In this document: piece by piece, positions 1 through 8,769 of the stretch
Position numbering within the stretch: the first letter of the stretch is position 1
Layout of the letters: each line of letters starts with the position of its first letter
Assembly: GCF_024519435.1 (NCBI RefSeq)
Contig: NZ_JALJRZ010000001.1
Coordinates: 248,001-312,000, forward strand
Reading direction: 5' to 3'
Source of the DNA: Terrabacter sp. Ter38
GTDB taxonomy: Bacteria; Actinomycetota; Actinomycetes; Actinomycetales; Dermatophilaceae
Length of the DNA: 64,000 nt
The notes under the pieces: generated by a model
The model's database searches: none
What the model was told of the DNA's origin: nothing
Seen by the model: the letters and a program-made list of their open reading frames with translations, nothing else
Translations under genes and position numbers: made by a program

Positions 1-5
1 CCGCT

Positions 6-749
6 TCACGGCTCCACCCCGGTCCGGGTGGCGAGCGTCGCAGGGCTCTCGGTCGGCGCCGCGCGCGCCGCCGCGGCAGCACCGGGCGGCGACGGCTCCG
101 TTGCACCGATCGGAGGGGCGACACCGCGTCGACGCACGAGGACGATGTGCACGACGACGATCGCGCCGACGACGAGCGGGAGCAGCGAGACGTGCCACAG
201 CATCATCTGGCCGAGGTCCATGACGTTGAACCAGGCCCCGATGCCCGCGGCGTTGAGCCCGTCCTTGGCCTGCGTCGAGATCCACTGTGCGTCGAAGTTC
301 GTCTGGATGAGGTAGCCGGTGAAGGCCGTCCCCAGGGACCCGAAGAAGGCGAGCGCCCCTGTCGCCCAGGTGAGTCCGCGGTCGCCGCGCCACGACGCCA
401 TGAAGAACTTGCCCCACAGGTGGATGACCATGGTGGCGAAGAAGAGCTCGACGCTCCAGAGGTGCACGGAGTTGACGAAGTGGCCGAGCGTGCTCACGTG
501 CCACCAGGCCACCCCACCGAGGGACAGGACCAGGCCCGACACGATGATGACGACGAGGCTGGCGAGGCAGGCGACGCCGAAGACGTAGATCCACGAGGCC
601 ACGTAGACGGGCTGCCGTTCGGGCAGCCACTGCCCGCGGGGCACGAGGCCCTCGACCCAACGGGTGAGGGCGGCCGTCCACGTGTCGTGGGCGGGGCGCC
701 TCCGCGGCTCGGTCGGTTCCGGACGCAATGACGTCGGGGCCCGGCTCAT
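6..749 (-). CDS. Cytochrome b6-type N-terminal-half cytochrome b (diheme membrane subunit)
   Basis: This is a 247-residue membrane cytochrome b of the N-terminal (four-helix) type, expected to carry two b hemes and pass electrons between quinol and a partner subunit. The heme ligands are visible as His96/His110 in helix B (14 apart) and His186/His201 in helix D (15 apart). The 15-residue gap is the spacing of cytochrome b6 rather than mitochondrial cytochrome b. The C-terminal half of a full cytochrome b is absent, so this is a split form. I chose the ATG at 749 because it overlaps the stop of the small upstream membrane gene as ATGA; the open frame extends further upstream but lies inside that gene. 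The stop is six bases from the window edge, so its other partners are out of view. Confidence 0.85.
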   Translation of the reverse strand: MSRAPTSLRPEPTEPRRRPAHDTWTAALTRWVEGLVPRGQWLPERQPVYVASWIYVFGVACLASLVVIIVSGLVLSLGGVAWWHVSTLGHFVNSVHLWSVELFFATMVIHLWGKFFMASWRGDRGLTWATGALAFFGSLGTAFTGYLIQTNFDAQWISTQAKDGLNAAGIGAWFNVMDLGQMMLWHVSLLPLVVGAIVVVHIVLVRRRGVAPPIGATEPSPPGAAAAARAAPTESPATLATRTGVEP

Positions 750-919
750 CGGTCCTCGTCCTCTCGGGGAGCAGGGAAGGGCAGCAGGAGCGCGAGCACG
801 AAGACGACGACCATGAGCAGGATGACCAGGAGGTTGGCGACCGTGATCGTCAGCCATCCCCACTGGACGACAGGACCTGCAGGAACCGGCTGTGACGCGG
901 CAAGGAGCTGGGTGATCAT
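746..919 (-). CDS. 57-residue single-pass membrane protein, cytochrome b partner
   Basis: A short gene encoding one transmembrane helix (about residues 22-48, rich in Val/Leu) with an acidic C-terminal tail ending in EDEDR. It has a clear ribosome site (GGAGG, about 7 bases before the ATG at 919), and its TGA overlaps the ATG of the cytochrome b gene by 4 bp, so the two are translationally coupled. Small one-helix subunits are common in cytochrome b complexes. I infer that this is such a subunit, but I do not recognise a named family. Confidence 0.7.
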   Translation of the reverse strand: MITQLLAASQPVPAGPVVQWGWLTITVANLLVILLMVVVFVLALLLPFPAPREDEDR

Positions 920-962
920 CTCTGGCCTCCGGGGAGTGCGAAGCTGTGAGTCCTCCTGCCCG

Positions 963-1000
963 GCGCAGATCTACTACACAACGTAAGAGTAGATCTGCGC
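963..1000. promoter_or_regulatory. Perfect 13-bp inverted repeat upstream of the cytochrome operon
   Basis: GCGCAGATCTACT (963-975) and its exact complement (988-1000) flank a 12-base spacer, acacaacgtaag. It sits 44 bp past the end of the ABC permease gene and 44 bp before the small cytochrome partner gene. No T-run follows on either strand. The inner part (CTAC..GTAAGAGTAG) looks like a dimeric repressor site, so an operator is as likely as a terminator. Confidence 0.5.
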
Positions 1001-1043
1001 GCCCTGCAGCGACGCCCGAATGTGATCTTCGGCGCCCCGGGGC

Positions 1044-2615
1044 CTACGACCGTCGCAGTGCCGAGAGCAGCTCGGGCGCCCGCTGCTCGTAGAGCCGGGC
1101 GCCGACGCCGACCCCGACGATCCCGACGACGATGCCGAGCAGCACCCCGACGATGCCCGCCCCCCAGCCGGCGCCGACGGAACCCTGCCAGGCCCACCAA
1201 GCGAGCAGGATCGTCGGCGAGGCGAGCAGCAGCGTGCCGAGACTCGCCATCGACTGCGCGGCGATGGTGATCCCGGCAGCCCCCGGCGGCGCGTTGAAGG
1301 GGCTCTCGCCCGACTCCGCCACGGGGTAGGGCAGCACGACACTCATGACGCTCGACACGGCATACCCCGCTCCGAGCAGGGACACGGAGAGTCCGAGTGC
1401 AGGCGGAAGCAGGTCCCAGCGGTCGGGCACCGCGACCCCGACGACGACGTAGAGCGGGACGAGGACGGTGGCGAGGAGGAGAGCGGGCAGGAGGCGCCCG
1501 CGACGGTCGTCCCGGCCGGACGTCCCGGACACCACGTGCAGCCACAGGGCGTCGGACTCGTAGGCGACGGCGTTGTGCTCGCTCCAGCCGAGGAGGAAGG
1601 CGACGAGCGGGCCCATGAGCAGCGGAGTCCACGCCACGTCGCCCGTGACGAACGGGATGAGGAGCGCGAGCGGGACGACCGGGGTCATGACCATGCTGAT
1701 CTGGTAGCGGGGGTCACGACGCCAGTAGGTCAGCACGCGCGCCGCGATGGCGCCCAGCGGCGTACCGGGCAGCCGGGCCAGCAGGCCGAGGTCGTCCCCG
1801 GACGAGGTGCCCGAGTCGGAGCGCGAGACCGCGCGCGGGTTGTCGACCTCGTCACGCAGCACCCGGGACCACAGCAGGAAGACGACGACGAGCAGTCCCG
1901 CGGCCAGTGCCAGACGCACCAGCCCGGTGCCGAGGTCGCCCGCCGCCACGTCACCCGGAGCAGCCCAGGCCCAGCCGAGAGGCGACCATCCGACGACGGC
2001 GGCGGCTTCCGTGGCAACGTCGCGCAGGCTCGCTCCGAGGTTGGCCACGACGGAGATCGCCGGACCGATGATGACGAGCAGGAGCAGGCCCAGGACCGCG
2101 ATGACGTCTCGACCGCGACGGCTGGAGATCGCCTGGGTCATCACCGCGGACACCCACCGGCTCGTCGTGATGGCCGTCAGCAGACCGATCGCCGTCGCGA
2201 CGACGGCCACGACGGTCGAGCCGAACGTGTGGGACCAGGCGACGACCACCCCGGCCGACAGCACCATGGACGCGATCGCCGGCAGGCCGACGAGGGCGGC
2301 GGCCACGAGGCCGATCGTCAGGTCGCGGTGCGGGACGGCGAAGGTCGCGAAGCGACCCGGATCGAGGGTCGGGTCGGAGCCGAAGGAGAAGAGCGGCACG
2401 ACGGTCCAGAGCACGATGCCGGCGGCGCCTGCGAGCGGGATGACGACGCGCGCCGCGTCGAGCGACTGGCGGAACGAGGCGAGGATGACGGCCAGCCCGG
2501 CCACGAGGACGGCGAAGTAGACGATGCCGACGACGGCGCCGATCGCCTGGGCCCGGCTGCGCCGGAAGATGTTGCGCAGCAGGGTGAGCTTCAGCCGGAC
2601 GAGGTGCGCAACCAC
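1044..2615 (-). CDS. ABC transporter permease, large exporter type
   Basis: A 523-residue polytopic membrane protein with roughly a dozen hydrophobic segments, paired with the ATP-binding protein directly upstream. The first residues (start GTG at 2615) are basic and followed by an amphipathic stretch and a membrane helix near residues 25-50. The GTG start lies 25 bp inside the end of the ATPase gene, so the two are probably translated together. A DNA-encoded cytoplasmic loop near residues 265-290 is rich in Ser/Asp/Gly. The family is that of large actinobacterial ABC-2-like exporter permeases. The substrate is unknown. Confidence 0.8.
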   Translation of the reverse strand: MVAHLVRLKLTLLRNIFRRSRAQAIGAVVGIVYFAVLVAGLAVILASFRQSLDAARVVIPLAGAAGIVLWTVVPLFSFGSDPTLDPGRFATFAVPHRDLTIGLVAAALVGLPAIASMVLSAGVVVAWSHTFGSTVVAVVATAIGLLTAITTSRWVSAVMTQAISSRRGRDVIAVLGLLLLVIIGPAISVVANLGASLRDVATEAAAVVGWSPLGWAWAAPGDVAAGDLGTGLVRLALAAGLLVVVFLLWSRVLRDEVDNPRAVSRSDSGTSSGDDLGLLARLPGTPLGAIAARVLTYWRRDPRYQISMVMTPVVPLALLIPFVTGDVAWTPLLMGPLVAFLLGWSEHNAVAYESDALWLHVVSGTSGRDDRRGRLLPALLLATVLVPLYVVVGVAVPDRWDLLPPALGLSVSLLGAGYAVSSVMSVVLPYPVAESGESPFNAPPGAAGITIAAQSMASLGTLLLASPTILLAWWAWQGSVGAGWGAGIVGVLLGIVVGIVGVGVGARLYEQRAPELLSALRRS

Positions 2616-3397
2616 GAGAGCCCCACCACCTCGGTGGACCCGCCGACGAGGTCGACGAACCGCTCCTCCAGCGACCGGTCGCCCCGGACGTCCTCGAGAC
2701 GGCCGGCGGCGAGGACGAGCCCGTCCGAGATGACGGCGACGTGCGTGCAGATGCGCTCGACGAGGTCCATGACGTGGCTCGAGAGGACGACCGTGCCTCC
2801 CGACTCGACGAAGCCGGAGAGGATCCGACGGATCGTCGCGGCCGAGATCGGGTCCACCGCCTCGAACGGCTCGTCGAGCACGAGGACGCGGGGACCGTGG
2901 ACGAGCGCCGAGGCGAGCGTGACCTTCTTCGTCATGCCCGCCGAGTAGTCGACGACGAGCTTGCCCTGCGCCTCGGTGAGGCCGAGAGCGGCGACCAGCT
3001 CGGCAGCCCGCTCCGTCGCGAGCTCGCGGGACATCCCACGGAGCAGGCCGGCATACGTGATCAGCTGGAGCCCGGTCAGCCGGTCGAAGACCTTGAGACC
3101 GTCGGGGAGCACGCCGAGGAGCCGCTTGGTGGCGACGGGGTCGGCCCAGACGTCGCGACCCAGGACGAACGCCTGGCCGGCGTCGGGCCGCAGCAGTCCT
3201 GTCACCATCGACAGCGTCGTCGTCTTGCCGGCACCGTTGGGCCCGACGAGCCCGAAGAACGAGCCCCGCGGCACGTCCAGGTCGATCCCCTTGACCGCGA
3301 TGAGGTCGCCGAAGCGCTTGCCCAGACCCCGCACCGCGATCGCCGGACCCTCTGTCGGATCGCCTTGTGGTGCAGGCAGATCGGTCACGTCGCTCAT
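2591..3397 (-). CDS. ABC transporter ATP-binding protein
   Basis: The 268-residue ATPase has Walker A GPNGAGKTT, a variant signature (YSAGMTKK in place of LSGGQ), Walker B VLVLDEPFEAVDP and the switch His in SSHVMD. It should energise the permease encoded just downstream, and the single nucleotide-binding domain implies a homodimer. I placed the start at ATG 3397 (MSDVTDLPAP), because the longer open frame runs over the beta-lactamase-fold gene and has no domain match. It follows that gene by 22 bp, which suggests a three-gene operon. Confidence 0.88.
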   Translation of the reverse strand: MSDVTDLPAPQGDPTEGPAIAVRGLGKRFGDLIAVKGIDLDVPRGSFFGLVGPNGAGKTTTLSMVTGLLRPDAGQAFVLGRDVWADPVATKRLLGVLPDGLKVFDRLTGLQLITYAGLLRGMSRELATERAAELVAALGLTEAQGKLVVDYSAGMTKKVTLASALVHGPRVLVLDEPFEAVDPISAATIRRILSGFVESGGTVVLSSHVMDLVERICTHVAVISDGLVLAAGRLEDVRGDRSLEERFVDLVGGSTEVVGLSWLRTSSG

Positions 3398-3419
3398 GTC
3401 CCTCGCCCGAGATCGAGCG

Positions 3420-4073
3420 TCAGAACGTCGCGGACTCGGCGTCGCGCAGCGGAGTGTACGTGAGGCCGTCGACACCGGAGAACTGCTCGATGTGGCCGGA
3501 GTACATCCGGTGCCCGACGTCGCTGAGCAGCGCGTCGTGGATGGGGATGAAGACCTTCGGGGCGATGCGCCCGACGAAGGCGATGGAGTCCCGGCTCGCG
3601 GCCCACGGGGCGCTGAGCGGGTGGGCGAGGACGTCGACCGGGCCGGGCTCGCCGTCGTAGGCGTCGCCCGGGTGGAAGAGGGAGGGCTCGCCGACGGCCC
3701 GAAGGACGACACCCACGTTGGGGATGCGCGGCATCGCCTCGTGGTTGAAGGCGTGCAGCTCGCCGACCGGGGTGACCGTGACGTCACCGACGCTGAAGTC
3801 CTCGCCCTGCTGGGACGGCACCGCTGCCAGGCCCTCGTCGCGCAGCTTCCCGGCCGTCAGGGGGTCGGTGTGCACCGTGGCCCCTGGGTTGGCGCGGATC
3901 AGGGCGCCGACCCGCGCCGGGTCGAAGTGGTCGGCGTGGTTGTGGGTCACGAGGACCGCGTCGAGGCCGGTCAGGTCCTCGAAGCCCGTCGAGAAGCTGC
4001 CCGGGTCGATGAGGATGCGGCGGTCAGCGGCCTCGACGAGGAGGCAGGCATGTCCGAGGTGAGTGACGCGCAT
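3420..4073 (-). CDS. MBL-fold metal-dependent hydrolase (UlaG-like)
   Basis: A 217-residue protein with the metallo-beta-lactamase motif THNHADH (His44, His46, Asp48, His49), giving a two-metal hydrolase. Its short N-terminus (MRVTHLGHACLLVE) and the motif VFIPIHD near the end are like the UlaG/YtnP-type L-ascorbate-lactonase-like group, whose members act on varied phosphodiester or lactone substrates. The true substrate cannot be read from sequence. It is the first gene of a probable operon with the ABC transporter. Confidence 0.8.
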   Translation of the reverse strand: MRVTHLGHACLLVEAADRRILIDPGSFSTGFEDLTGLDAVLVTHNHADHFDPARVGALIRANPGATVHTDPLTAGKLRDEGLAAVPSQQGEDFSVGDVTVTPVGELHAFNHEAMPRIPNVGVVLRAVGEPSLFHPGDAYDGEPGPVDVLAHPLSAPWAASRDSIAFVGRIAPKVFIPIHDALLSDVGHRMYSGHIEQFSGVDGLTYTPLRDAESATF

Positions 4074-4186
4074 GCCACCACCTAATCACGGTCCTGCTCG
4101 ACCCCACCGCCGCCGCGCCCCGCCCGCCCCGGAACGCTGCTCCGACCAGGCGCACGTCTGCGCGGGAACGGCCGCCACGCAAGGAC

Positions 4187-5224
4187 TCAGGAGTCGATGC
4201 TCGACATGTCGCCGTAGCGGGCACCCTGAACCGCTGCCCTCGGCACGGCCTCCTCGATCGCGGCCAGGTCCTCGTCGGTGAGCCGCACGGATGCCGCCCC
4301 GACGTTCTCCTCGAGGTAGCGGACCCGCTTCGTGCCGGGGATCGGCACGACGTCGTCGCCCTGGGAGAGGACCCAGGCGAGGGCGAGCTGTCCGGCGGTC
4401 GCCCCCTTCGAAGCGGCGATCTCGCGCACCCGCGCCACGAGGGCCAGGTTCGACTCGAGGGCCTGCCCCTGGAAGCGTGGGAAGTAGGCGGTCCGGCGTG
4501 AGTCGCCGTCCTCGAGGTCGTCGGGCGAGGTGATGGCTCCGGTGAGGATGCCGCGTCCGAGGGGCGAGTAGGGCACCAGCCCGATGCCGAGTCCGCGCAA
4601 CGTCGGGAGGATCTCGTCCTCGACATCGCGGGTGAAGAGGGAGTACTCGGTCTGGAGCGCGGTGATCGGGTGCACGGCGTGGGCCCGTCGGATGGTCGAG
4701 GGCGACGCCTCCGAGAGACCGAGGTGGCCGACCTTGCCCGCCTCGACGAGCTGGGCCATCGCACCGACGGTCTCCTCGATCGGGACGGTCGGGTCCACGC
4801 GGTGCTGGTAGTAGAGGTCGAGGTGGTCGACTCCGAGCCGCTGGAGGGAGGCGTCCGCCGCGCGGCGGACGTAGTCAGGTCGGCCGTTGATGCCGAGCCG
4901 CGTGCCGTCCTGGGCCCGTTCGTTGCCGAACTTCGTGGCGAGGACGACGCCCTCACGGCGACCCTCGAGGGCCCGACCGACGAGCTTCTCGTTGGTGAAC
5001 GGCCCATACATGTCGGCCGTGTCGAGGAAGGTGACGCCGACGTCGAGGGCGCGGCGGATCGTCGCGACGGCGGCGGCCTCGTCACCCGTGCCGTAGAACT
5101 CGGACATCCCCATGCAGCCGAGTCCGATGGTCGAGACGGTCAAGGGCGACGCCGTGCCGAGGGTGCGCGTGCCGAGCGGTGCCGGCGTGCCGGCGGGGGC
5201 GGTGGTCGCGGAGTTCTGGGTCAT
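4187..5224 (-). CDS. Aldo/keto reductase
   Basis: A 345-residue NADPH-dependent aldo/keto reductase of the YajO/PcbC group. The catalytic tetrad is complete: Asp68 and Tyr73 in [11 protein letters not shown], Lys98 in LATKFG and His141 in YYQHRVD. Members reduce aldehydes and ketones. A MerR-type promoter (5232-5262) lies directly upstream, and the predicted transcription start falls on the ATG at 5224, so the mRNA is probably leaderless. The divergent merR gene has the same operator. Together they look like a self-contained response to an electrophile or small toxic carbonyl; the inducer is inferred, not shown. Confidence 0.88.
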   Translation of the reverse strand: MTQNSATTAPAGTPAPLGTRTLGTASPLTVSTIGLGCMGMSEFYGTGDEAAAVATIRRALDVGVTFLDTADMYGPFTNEKLVGRALEGRREGVVLATKFGNERAQDGTRLGINGRPDYVRRAADASLQRLGVDHLDLYYQHRVDPTVPIEETVGAMAQLVEAGKVGHLGLSEASPSTIRRAHAVHPITALQTEYSLFTRDVEDEILPTLRGLGIGLVPYSPLGRGILTGAITSPDDLEDGDSRRTAYFPRFQGQALESNLALVARVREIAASKGATAGQLALAWVLSQGDDVVPIPGTKRVRYLEENVGAASVRLTDEDLAAIEEAVPRAAVQGARYGDMSSIDS

Positions 5225-5231
5225 GCGATCG

Positions 5232-5262
5232 AGTCAAACCCTTCGAGCGTGCTCGAAGTCAA
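5232..5262 (-). promoter_or_regulatory. MerR-type promoter/operator of the aldo/keto reductase
   Basis: On the minus strand TTGACT (-35, 5257-5262) is followed by a 19-bp spacer that contains the inverted repeat CTTCGAGC-gt-GCTCGAAG (5241-5258), then TTGACT as a poor -10 (5232-5237). A 19-bp spacer with the dyad inside it is the hallmark of promoters activated by MerR-family proteins through DNA untwisting. Confidence 0.7.
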
Positions 5263-5297
5263 GCGGATCGCACACGAACGGCGCTGCCGCAGGAGCC

Positions 5298-5693
5298 TCA
5301 GGCGTCGGCGCGCTCGAGCGCGGACTGGTAGATCCCGATCTTGTTGTCGATGGCGCCGAGGTGCTCGGTGACCTCGGCGAGCTGCGCCAGCACCCGTGCC
5401 CGGTGGTTCTGGAGCAGCGCGAGCCGCTCGGTCTCGTTCCCGTCTCCCGAACGGCACAGGGCGGCATACGCCTTGACCTCGCGGATCGGCATCCCGGTGG
5501 CGCGCAGGCGCGTCAGCATCCGGACCCACGTGAGGTCGCGCTCGGTGTAGACGCGATGGCCCGAGCTCGTGCGGCCGACGCCGCGCAGCATCAGCCCGTC
5601 GCGCTCGTAGTAACGCAGCGTGTGCGTGGTCAGGCCGGTGCGCTCGGAGGCTTCGGCGATGGTCAGGCCCTGGGGCGGTGCGATGACGGTCAC
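5298..5693 (-). CDS. MerR-family transcriptional regulator
   Basis: The N-terminal MerR helix-turn-helix is clear (LTIAEASERTGLTTHTLRYYERDGL), followed by the dimerisation coiled coil with alternating Leu and charged residues. No Cys-rich metal site is present at the C-terminus, so an organic or redox inducer is more likely than a metal. A longer frame starts at 5720, but that codon lies inside the gene's own operator. I therefore chose the GTG at 5693, which coincides with the predicted transcription start and gives a leaderless 131-residue product. Confidence 0.85.
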   Translation of the reverse strand: MTVIAPPQGLTIAEASERTGLTTHTLRYYERDGLMLRGVGRTSSGHRVYTERDLTWVRMLTRLRATGMPIREVKAYAALCRSGDGNETERLALLQNHRARVLAQLAEVTEHLGAIDNKIGIYQSALERADA

Positions 5694-5699
5694 CGGACC

Positions 5700-5730
5700 A
5701 TGCTGGCGCTTCGAGCGCACTCGAAGTCAA
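5700..5730 (-). promoter_or_regulatory. Autoregulatory MerR-type promoter/operator
   Basis: Minus strand: -35 TTGACT (5725-5730), a 19-bp spacer holding CTTCGAG-cgca-CTCGAAG (5709-5726), and -10 CAGCAT (5700-5705). It matches the aldo/keto reductase promoter in spacing and dyad, so one regulator probably controls both. Confidence 0.7.
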
Positions 5731-6192
5731 GCAGGCGGACGACTGTCGTGCTCGCGTCCACCCGACACGGGCCGGCACACGGCGACGCGGAGCAGACGTT
5801 GGCGACGACGGCCGACGCCGCGCGTCGGAGCGAGGCGTCGCTCCTGGGCTGCGGGCCACGTCCAGCACTCCCAGCCGGGGGCGCGGTGCGCGGCGCACCC
5901 CTCGTGGCTCACGTGGAACCCCTCGCGGTGCGGTGCGCGGCTGAGGGACGTGGCGGTATGCGTGGAGCATCCGCCCGGGTCACGGCGCGGTCGGGCGGGA
6001 CGACGGTCTCGGATGCGACGGGTGCCGGCACGGGTCGCTCCTCTCTTCCTCGGCAGGCGACCGAACGGGGCGGGCCCGCCGGCCCCCTCACCGGCCCCCG
6101 CGGAACGACCGCGCTGGACGCGCACCTCGTGGCCGCGTGCTGTGGGAACGACGTGACACGCCCGAGGGTTACGCGTCGGTAGCCGGACGACG
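5731..6192. other. Non-coding interval
   Basis: About 460 bp between the merR promoter and the FUSC gene. Open frames exist on both strands but have the Arg/Pro/Ala-rich composition of GC-rich shadow frames and no recognisable domain. I see no gene, terminator or repeat here. Confidence 0.5.
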
Positions 6193-7407
6193 TCAGCGAT
6201 GGGGCTGCCCGTGACGTCGGAGTCGGGACCACAGCCCTGCTGCGGGTGGCGGCGGCCGCAGCGATCCGGTGTCCCCCGGGACGACCGCCGCCTCGCGGGC
6301 GGACTCGAGCTCGGCGACGGCCCGCTGCGAGTCGCTGATGAGCGAGCCGTAGACGGGCCACTGCTCGGGGTCCTCGAGGGGCGTCGTGCGCACCTGCTCG
6401 CTCAGCGAGGCGAGGACCTCGCGAGCCCGGGCCGTGCCCTCGTCGAACCGCCGGGTCGCGTCGTGGTCGTGTCGGCCCAGCTGTGACACGGCCTGTGCCA
6501 TCCCGTCGAGTGCGTCGGCGTACTCCGCGAGGAACGTGGCCGAGGGCGCGGGCCGTCGACGCCGCTCGTCAGCAGCATCGACGAGGGTGCGGCCGATGCC
6601 CGTGACCTCCCAGACGGTCCGTCGGAGCGTCGTGACGGTGCGCTCGTAGCCGTCCCAGTCGACGTCTGCGGGACGGATGTTGTCACGCAGGTTGAAGCGC
6701 ATGCTCTCGCGACCGGTGCGGATGTCGTCGACGATGTACGGCGCCTTGTCGCCGATCTCGCCCCCACGGCGGTACCACCGACGCGCCGACTGGACGTCCC
6801 AGTCACCGCGGAGCCCGGAGGCCATCTCCTCGAGGAGCTCACGCACCTGTCGCGCGAGCGCCGACACCCGCTGACGCGGCTTGGTCAGGTGCAGCGGTGC
6901 CAGCACGATGGCGTTGGTCGCCACCCCGATGATGCCGCCGACCACCGTCTCGACGATCGTCAGGTAGGTGAAGTGCTCGTCGGTGCCACCGGCGGTGATG
7001 AGCGACAGGAGCACCATGGCCGGCACCTGGATGCCGTGCTCCCCCAGACGCGACCACCGTCCGATGACGAGCGCGACGAGGATGACCCCGAACATCGTCC
7101 ACCACGTGACCCCGAAGACCGTGGCGACGACCCACGCGACGCTGAGCCCGAGCACGACGGCGGCGATGCGCTGGGCGCTGGCCGCCAGGGAACGCACCAT
7201 CGTGCGGTCGACGACGAGGAGGGCGGCCATCGGCGCGTAGAACGGGACCGGGCTGTCGAGCACCCGCACCGCGAACTGCCACGCGAGGACGGTCGCGATC
7301 GCCGCCTTGACGAGGAGCAGCAGGGCGTCGCGCTCCGGCCCGGGCTGGTGCAGCGCCCGACGCAGGGCCCGCAGCCGCTGGTTGGCGTCGTCCTGCCACT
7401 GGCTCAC
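6193..7407 (-). CDS. FUSC-family membrane protein (aromatic acid exporter-like)
   Basis: About 404 residues. The N-terminal third has six hydrophobic segments (from KAAIATVLAWQFAV to IIGVATNAIVLAPLHL) typical of FUSC/ArAE proteins, which export aromatic acids or form membrane scaffolds. The rest is a helical cytoplasmic domain with many Arg/Glu. I chose GTG 7407 (SQWQDDANQRL follows), because upstream residues in the open frame are low-complexity Ser/Arg/Gly; the ribosome site is weak. It may share a transcript with the BrkB gene upstream. Confidence 0.75.
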   Translation of the reverse strand: MSQWQDDANQRLRALRRALHQPGPERDALLLLVKAAIATVLAWQFAVRVLDSPVPFYAPMAALLVVDRTMVRSLAASAQRIAAVVLGLSVAWVVATVFGVTWWTMFGVILVALVIGRWSRLGEHGIQVPAMVLLSLITAGGTDEHFTYLTIVETVVGGIIGVATNAIVLAPLHLTKPRQRVSALARQVRELLEEMASGLRGDWDVQSARRWYRRGGEIGDKAPYIVDDIRTGRESMRFNLRDNIRPADVDWDGYERTVTTLRRTVWEVTGIGRTLVDAADERRRRPAPSATFLAEYADALDGMAQAVSQLGRHDHDATRRFDEGTARAREVLASLSEQVRTTPLEDPEQWPVYGSLISDSQRAVAELESAREAAVVPGDTGSLRPPPPAAGLWSRLRRHGQPHR

Positions 7408-7489
7408 GTGCGGACACCCGCCGTCGCATCCGGACGTCCGGCCACCACCGGTCCCCGTTCCCCCGCCCGCGGCATCCAGGCGGAGACGC

Positions 7490-8566
7490 TCACGAGGACC
7501 TGCGCTCCGACGCCTCTTCGACGGCACGCTTGTCGATGTCGTCCATGGCGCGGGTGTCCCGCGGTTCAGCGAACGGCTCGAGGTCCTCCGGGACACCCTC
7601 GGCGATTGCACGGCTCCGGTCGAGCTCGGCGTTGACCTCGGCGCCGAGCAGGATCGCGATGTTCGTCAGCCACAGCCAGACGAGGAAGATGACGACACCG
7701 GCCAGGGACCCGTAGGTCTTGTTGTACGACGAGAACAGTGCGACGTAGACGGCAAAGAGTCCCGAGACGACGAGCCAGATCAGCACGGCGATGACACCTC
7801 CGGGGCTGACCCACTTGACGCCTCCCTGCTTCGCGTTGGGACTGGCCCAGAAGAGCACGGCGAAGAGCACCGACACGAGGACCAGCAGCACGGGCCACTT
7901 GAGCACCCCCCACACGAGAAGGGCCGTGTCACCTGCCCCGATGAGGTTGCCGACCTGCTCGGCCACCGGCCCGCTGACGACGACGATCACCGCGCTGGCG
8001 ACCATGACGACGACGGCGAACAAGGTCACCCCGACGCGGATGGGCACCGTCTTCCAGATCGGGCGACCCTCTGGGATGTCGTAGATGACGTTGGACGCCC
8101 GCATGAACGCCGAGACGTAGCCCGAGGCCGACCAGAGCGCCACGAGCAGTCCGAGGACCGCCCCGAAGCCGGCGCTCGTCCGGTTCGCCTGTGCCTGGAC
8201 GATGAGCGTGCGCACGAAGTCCGCGCTCGACCCGGGCGCGATCGCCTGGACCTGGAGGACGACCTGCGCGGTGGCGTCGCGGCCGAGCAGTCCGAGCGCC
8301 GCGACGAGCACGGCGAGAGCCGGGGCGATCGAGAGCAGGCCGTAGTAGGTCAACGAGGCGGCGAGGTCGGTGAGGTTGTCCCGCTTGAACTCGACCCGGG
8401 CCCTCTTGAGGGCCGCGACGAGCGAGGACCGTGGCAGGTCGGACGGACTCTCGGGATTGTCGGGGGTGTCAGGCGTGTCGGGGGTGTCGGGGGTGTCGGG
8501 AGTGTCGGGAGTGTCGGACCGTGCGTGGCCACGGCTGCTGCGTGAGGGGTCGCTTGCTGGTGCCAT
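7490..8566 (-). CDS. YihY/BrkB-family membrane protein
   Basis: A 358-residue member of the YihY/BrkB family, with the conserved start of the domain (LTDLAASLTYYGLLSIAPALAVLVAALGL) and the family motifs SAFMRASNVIYD and YNKTYGSLAG. There are six hydrophobic segments. Despite the old name ribonuclease BN it is an integral membrane protein of uncertain role. An N-terminal cytoplasmic tail contains about six tandem Thr-Pro-Asp repeats encoded by a 9-base DNA repeat. Start ATG 8566. Confidence 0.82.
   Translation of the reverse strand: MAPASDPSRSSRGHARSDTPDTPDTPDTPDTPDTPDNPESPSDLPRSSLVAALKRARVEFKRDNLTDLAASLTYYGLLSIAPALAVLVAALGLLGRDATAQVVLQVQAIAPGSSADFVRTLIVQAQANRTSAGFGAVLGLLVALWSASGYVSAFMRASNVIYDIPEGRPIWKTVPIRVGVTLFAVVVMVASAVIVVVSGPVAEQVGNLIGAGDTALLVWGVLKWPVLLVLVSVLFAVLFWASPNAKQGGVKWVSPGGVIAVLIWLVVSGLFAVYVALFSSYNKTYGSLAGVVIFLVWLWLTNIAILLGAEVNAELDRSRAIAEGVPEDLEPFAEPRDTRAMDDIDKRAVEEASERRSS
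8453..8517. repeat. 9-base tandem repeat coding (TPD)n
   Basis: About seven copies of GACACNCCC (minus strand) within the 5' end of the BrkB-family gene. They encode Thr-Pro-Asp repeats in the disordered N-terminal tail. Copy number should vary by slippage without breaking the frame. Confidence 0.75.
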
Positions 8567-8769
8567 TCCCTGCCCGTACCCAGTGGGTGCGACGGCCGCA
8601 CGGGACGGGCCCGGTCTCGGCTCGTCGTCGGGCAATGGCAGCATGGGGCGCTGCTGTGGGTACGAAGCCCTACGCGTCGCCCGAGAGGGCAGGTGGTCGC
8701 CTTCGCACGGCGGGCACGACCGACCGCACGTCGGCACGAGCCGACACGAACCGGAGGGAGAGGCCGCGC

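Noticed and set aside
1536-2948. Long open frame (470 codons) on the plus strand across the ABC permease gene
   Set aside because: Antisense shadow of a GC-rich gene: its composition is Arg/Gly/Asp-rich, without a domain, ribosome site or hydrophobic core.
8431-8769. N-terminal extension of the Ser/Thr kinase
   Set aside because: Reads the Thr-Pro-Asp repeat DNA of the BrkB gene in another frame, giving Cys/Arg/Gly repeats. The ATG at 8770 has a good ribosome site.
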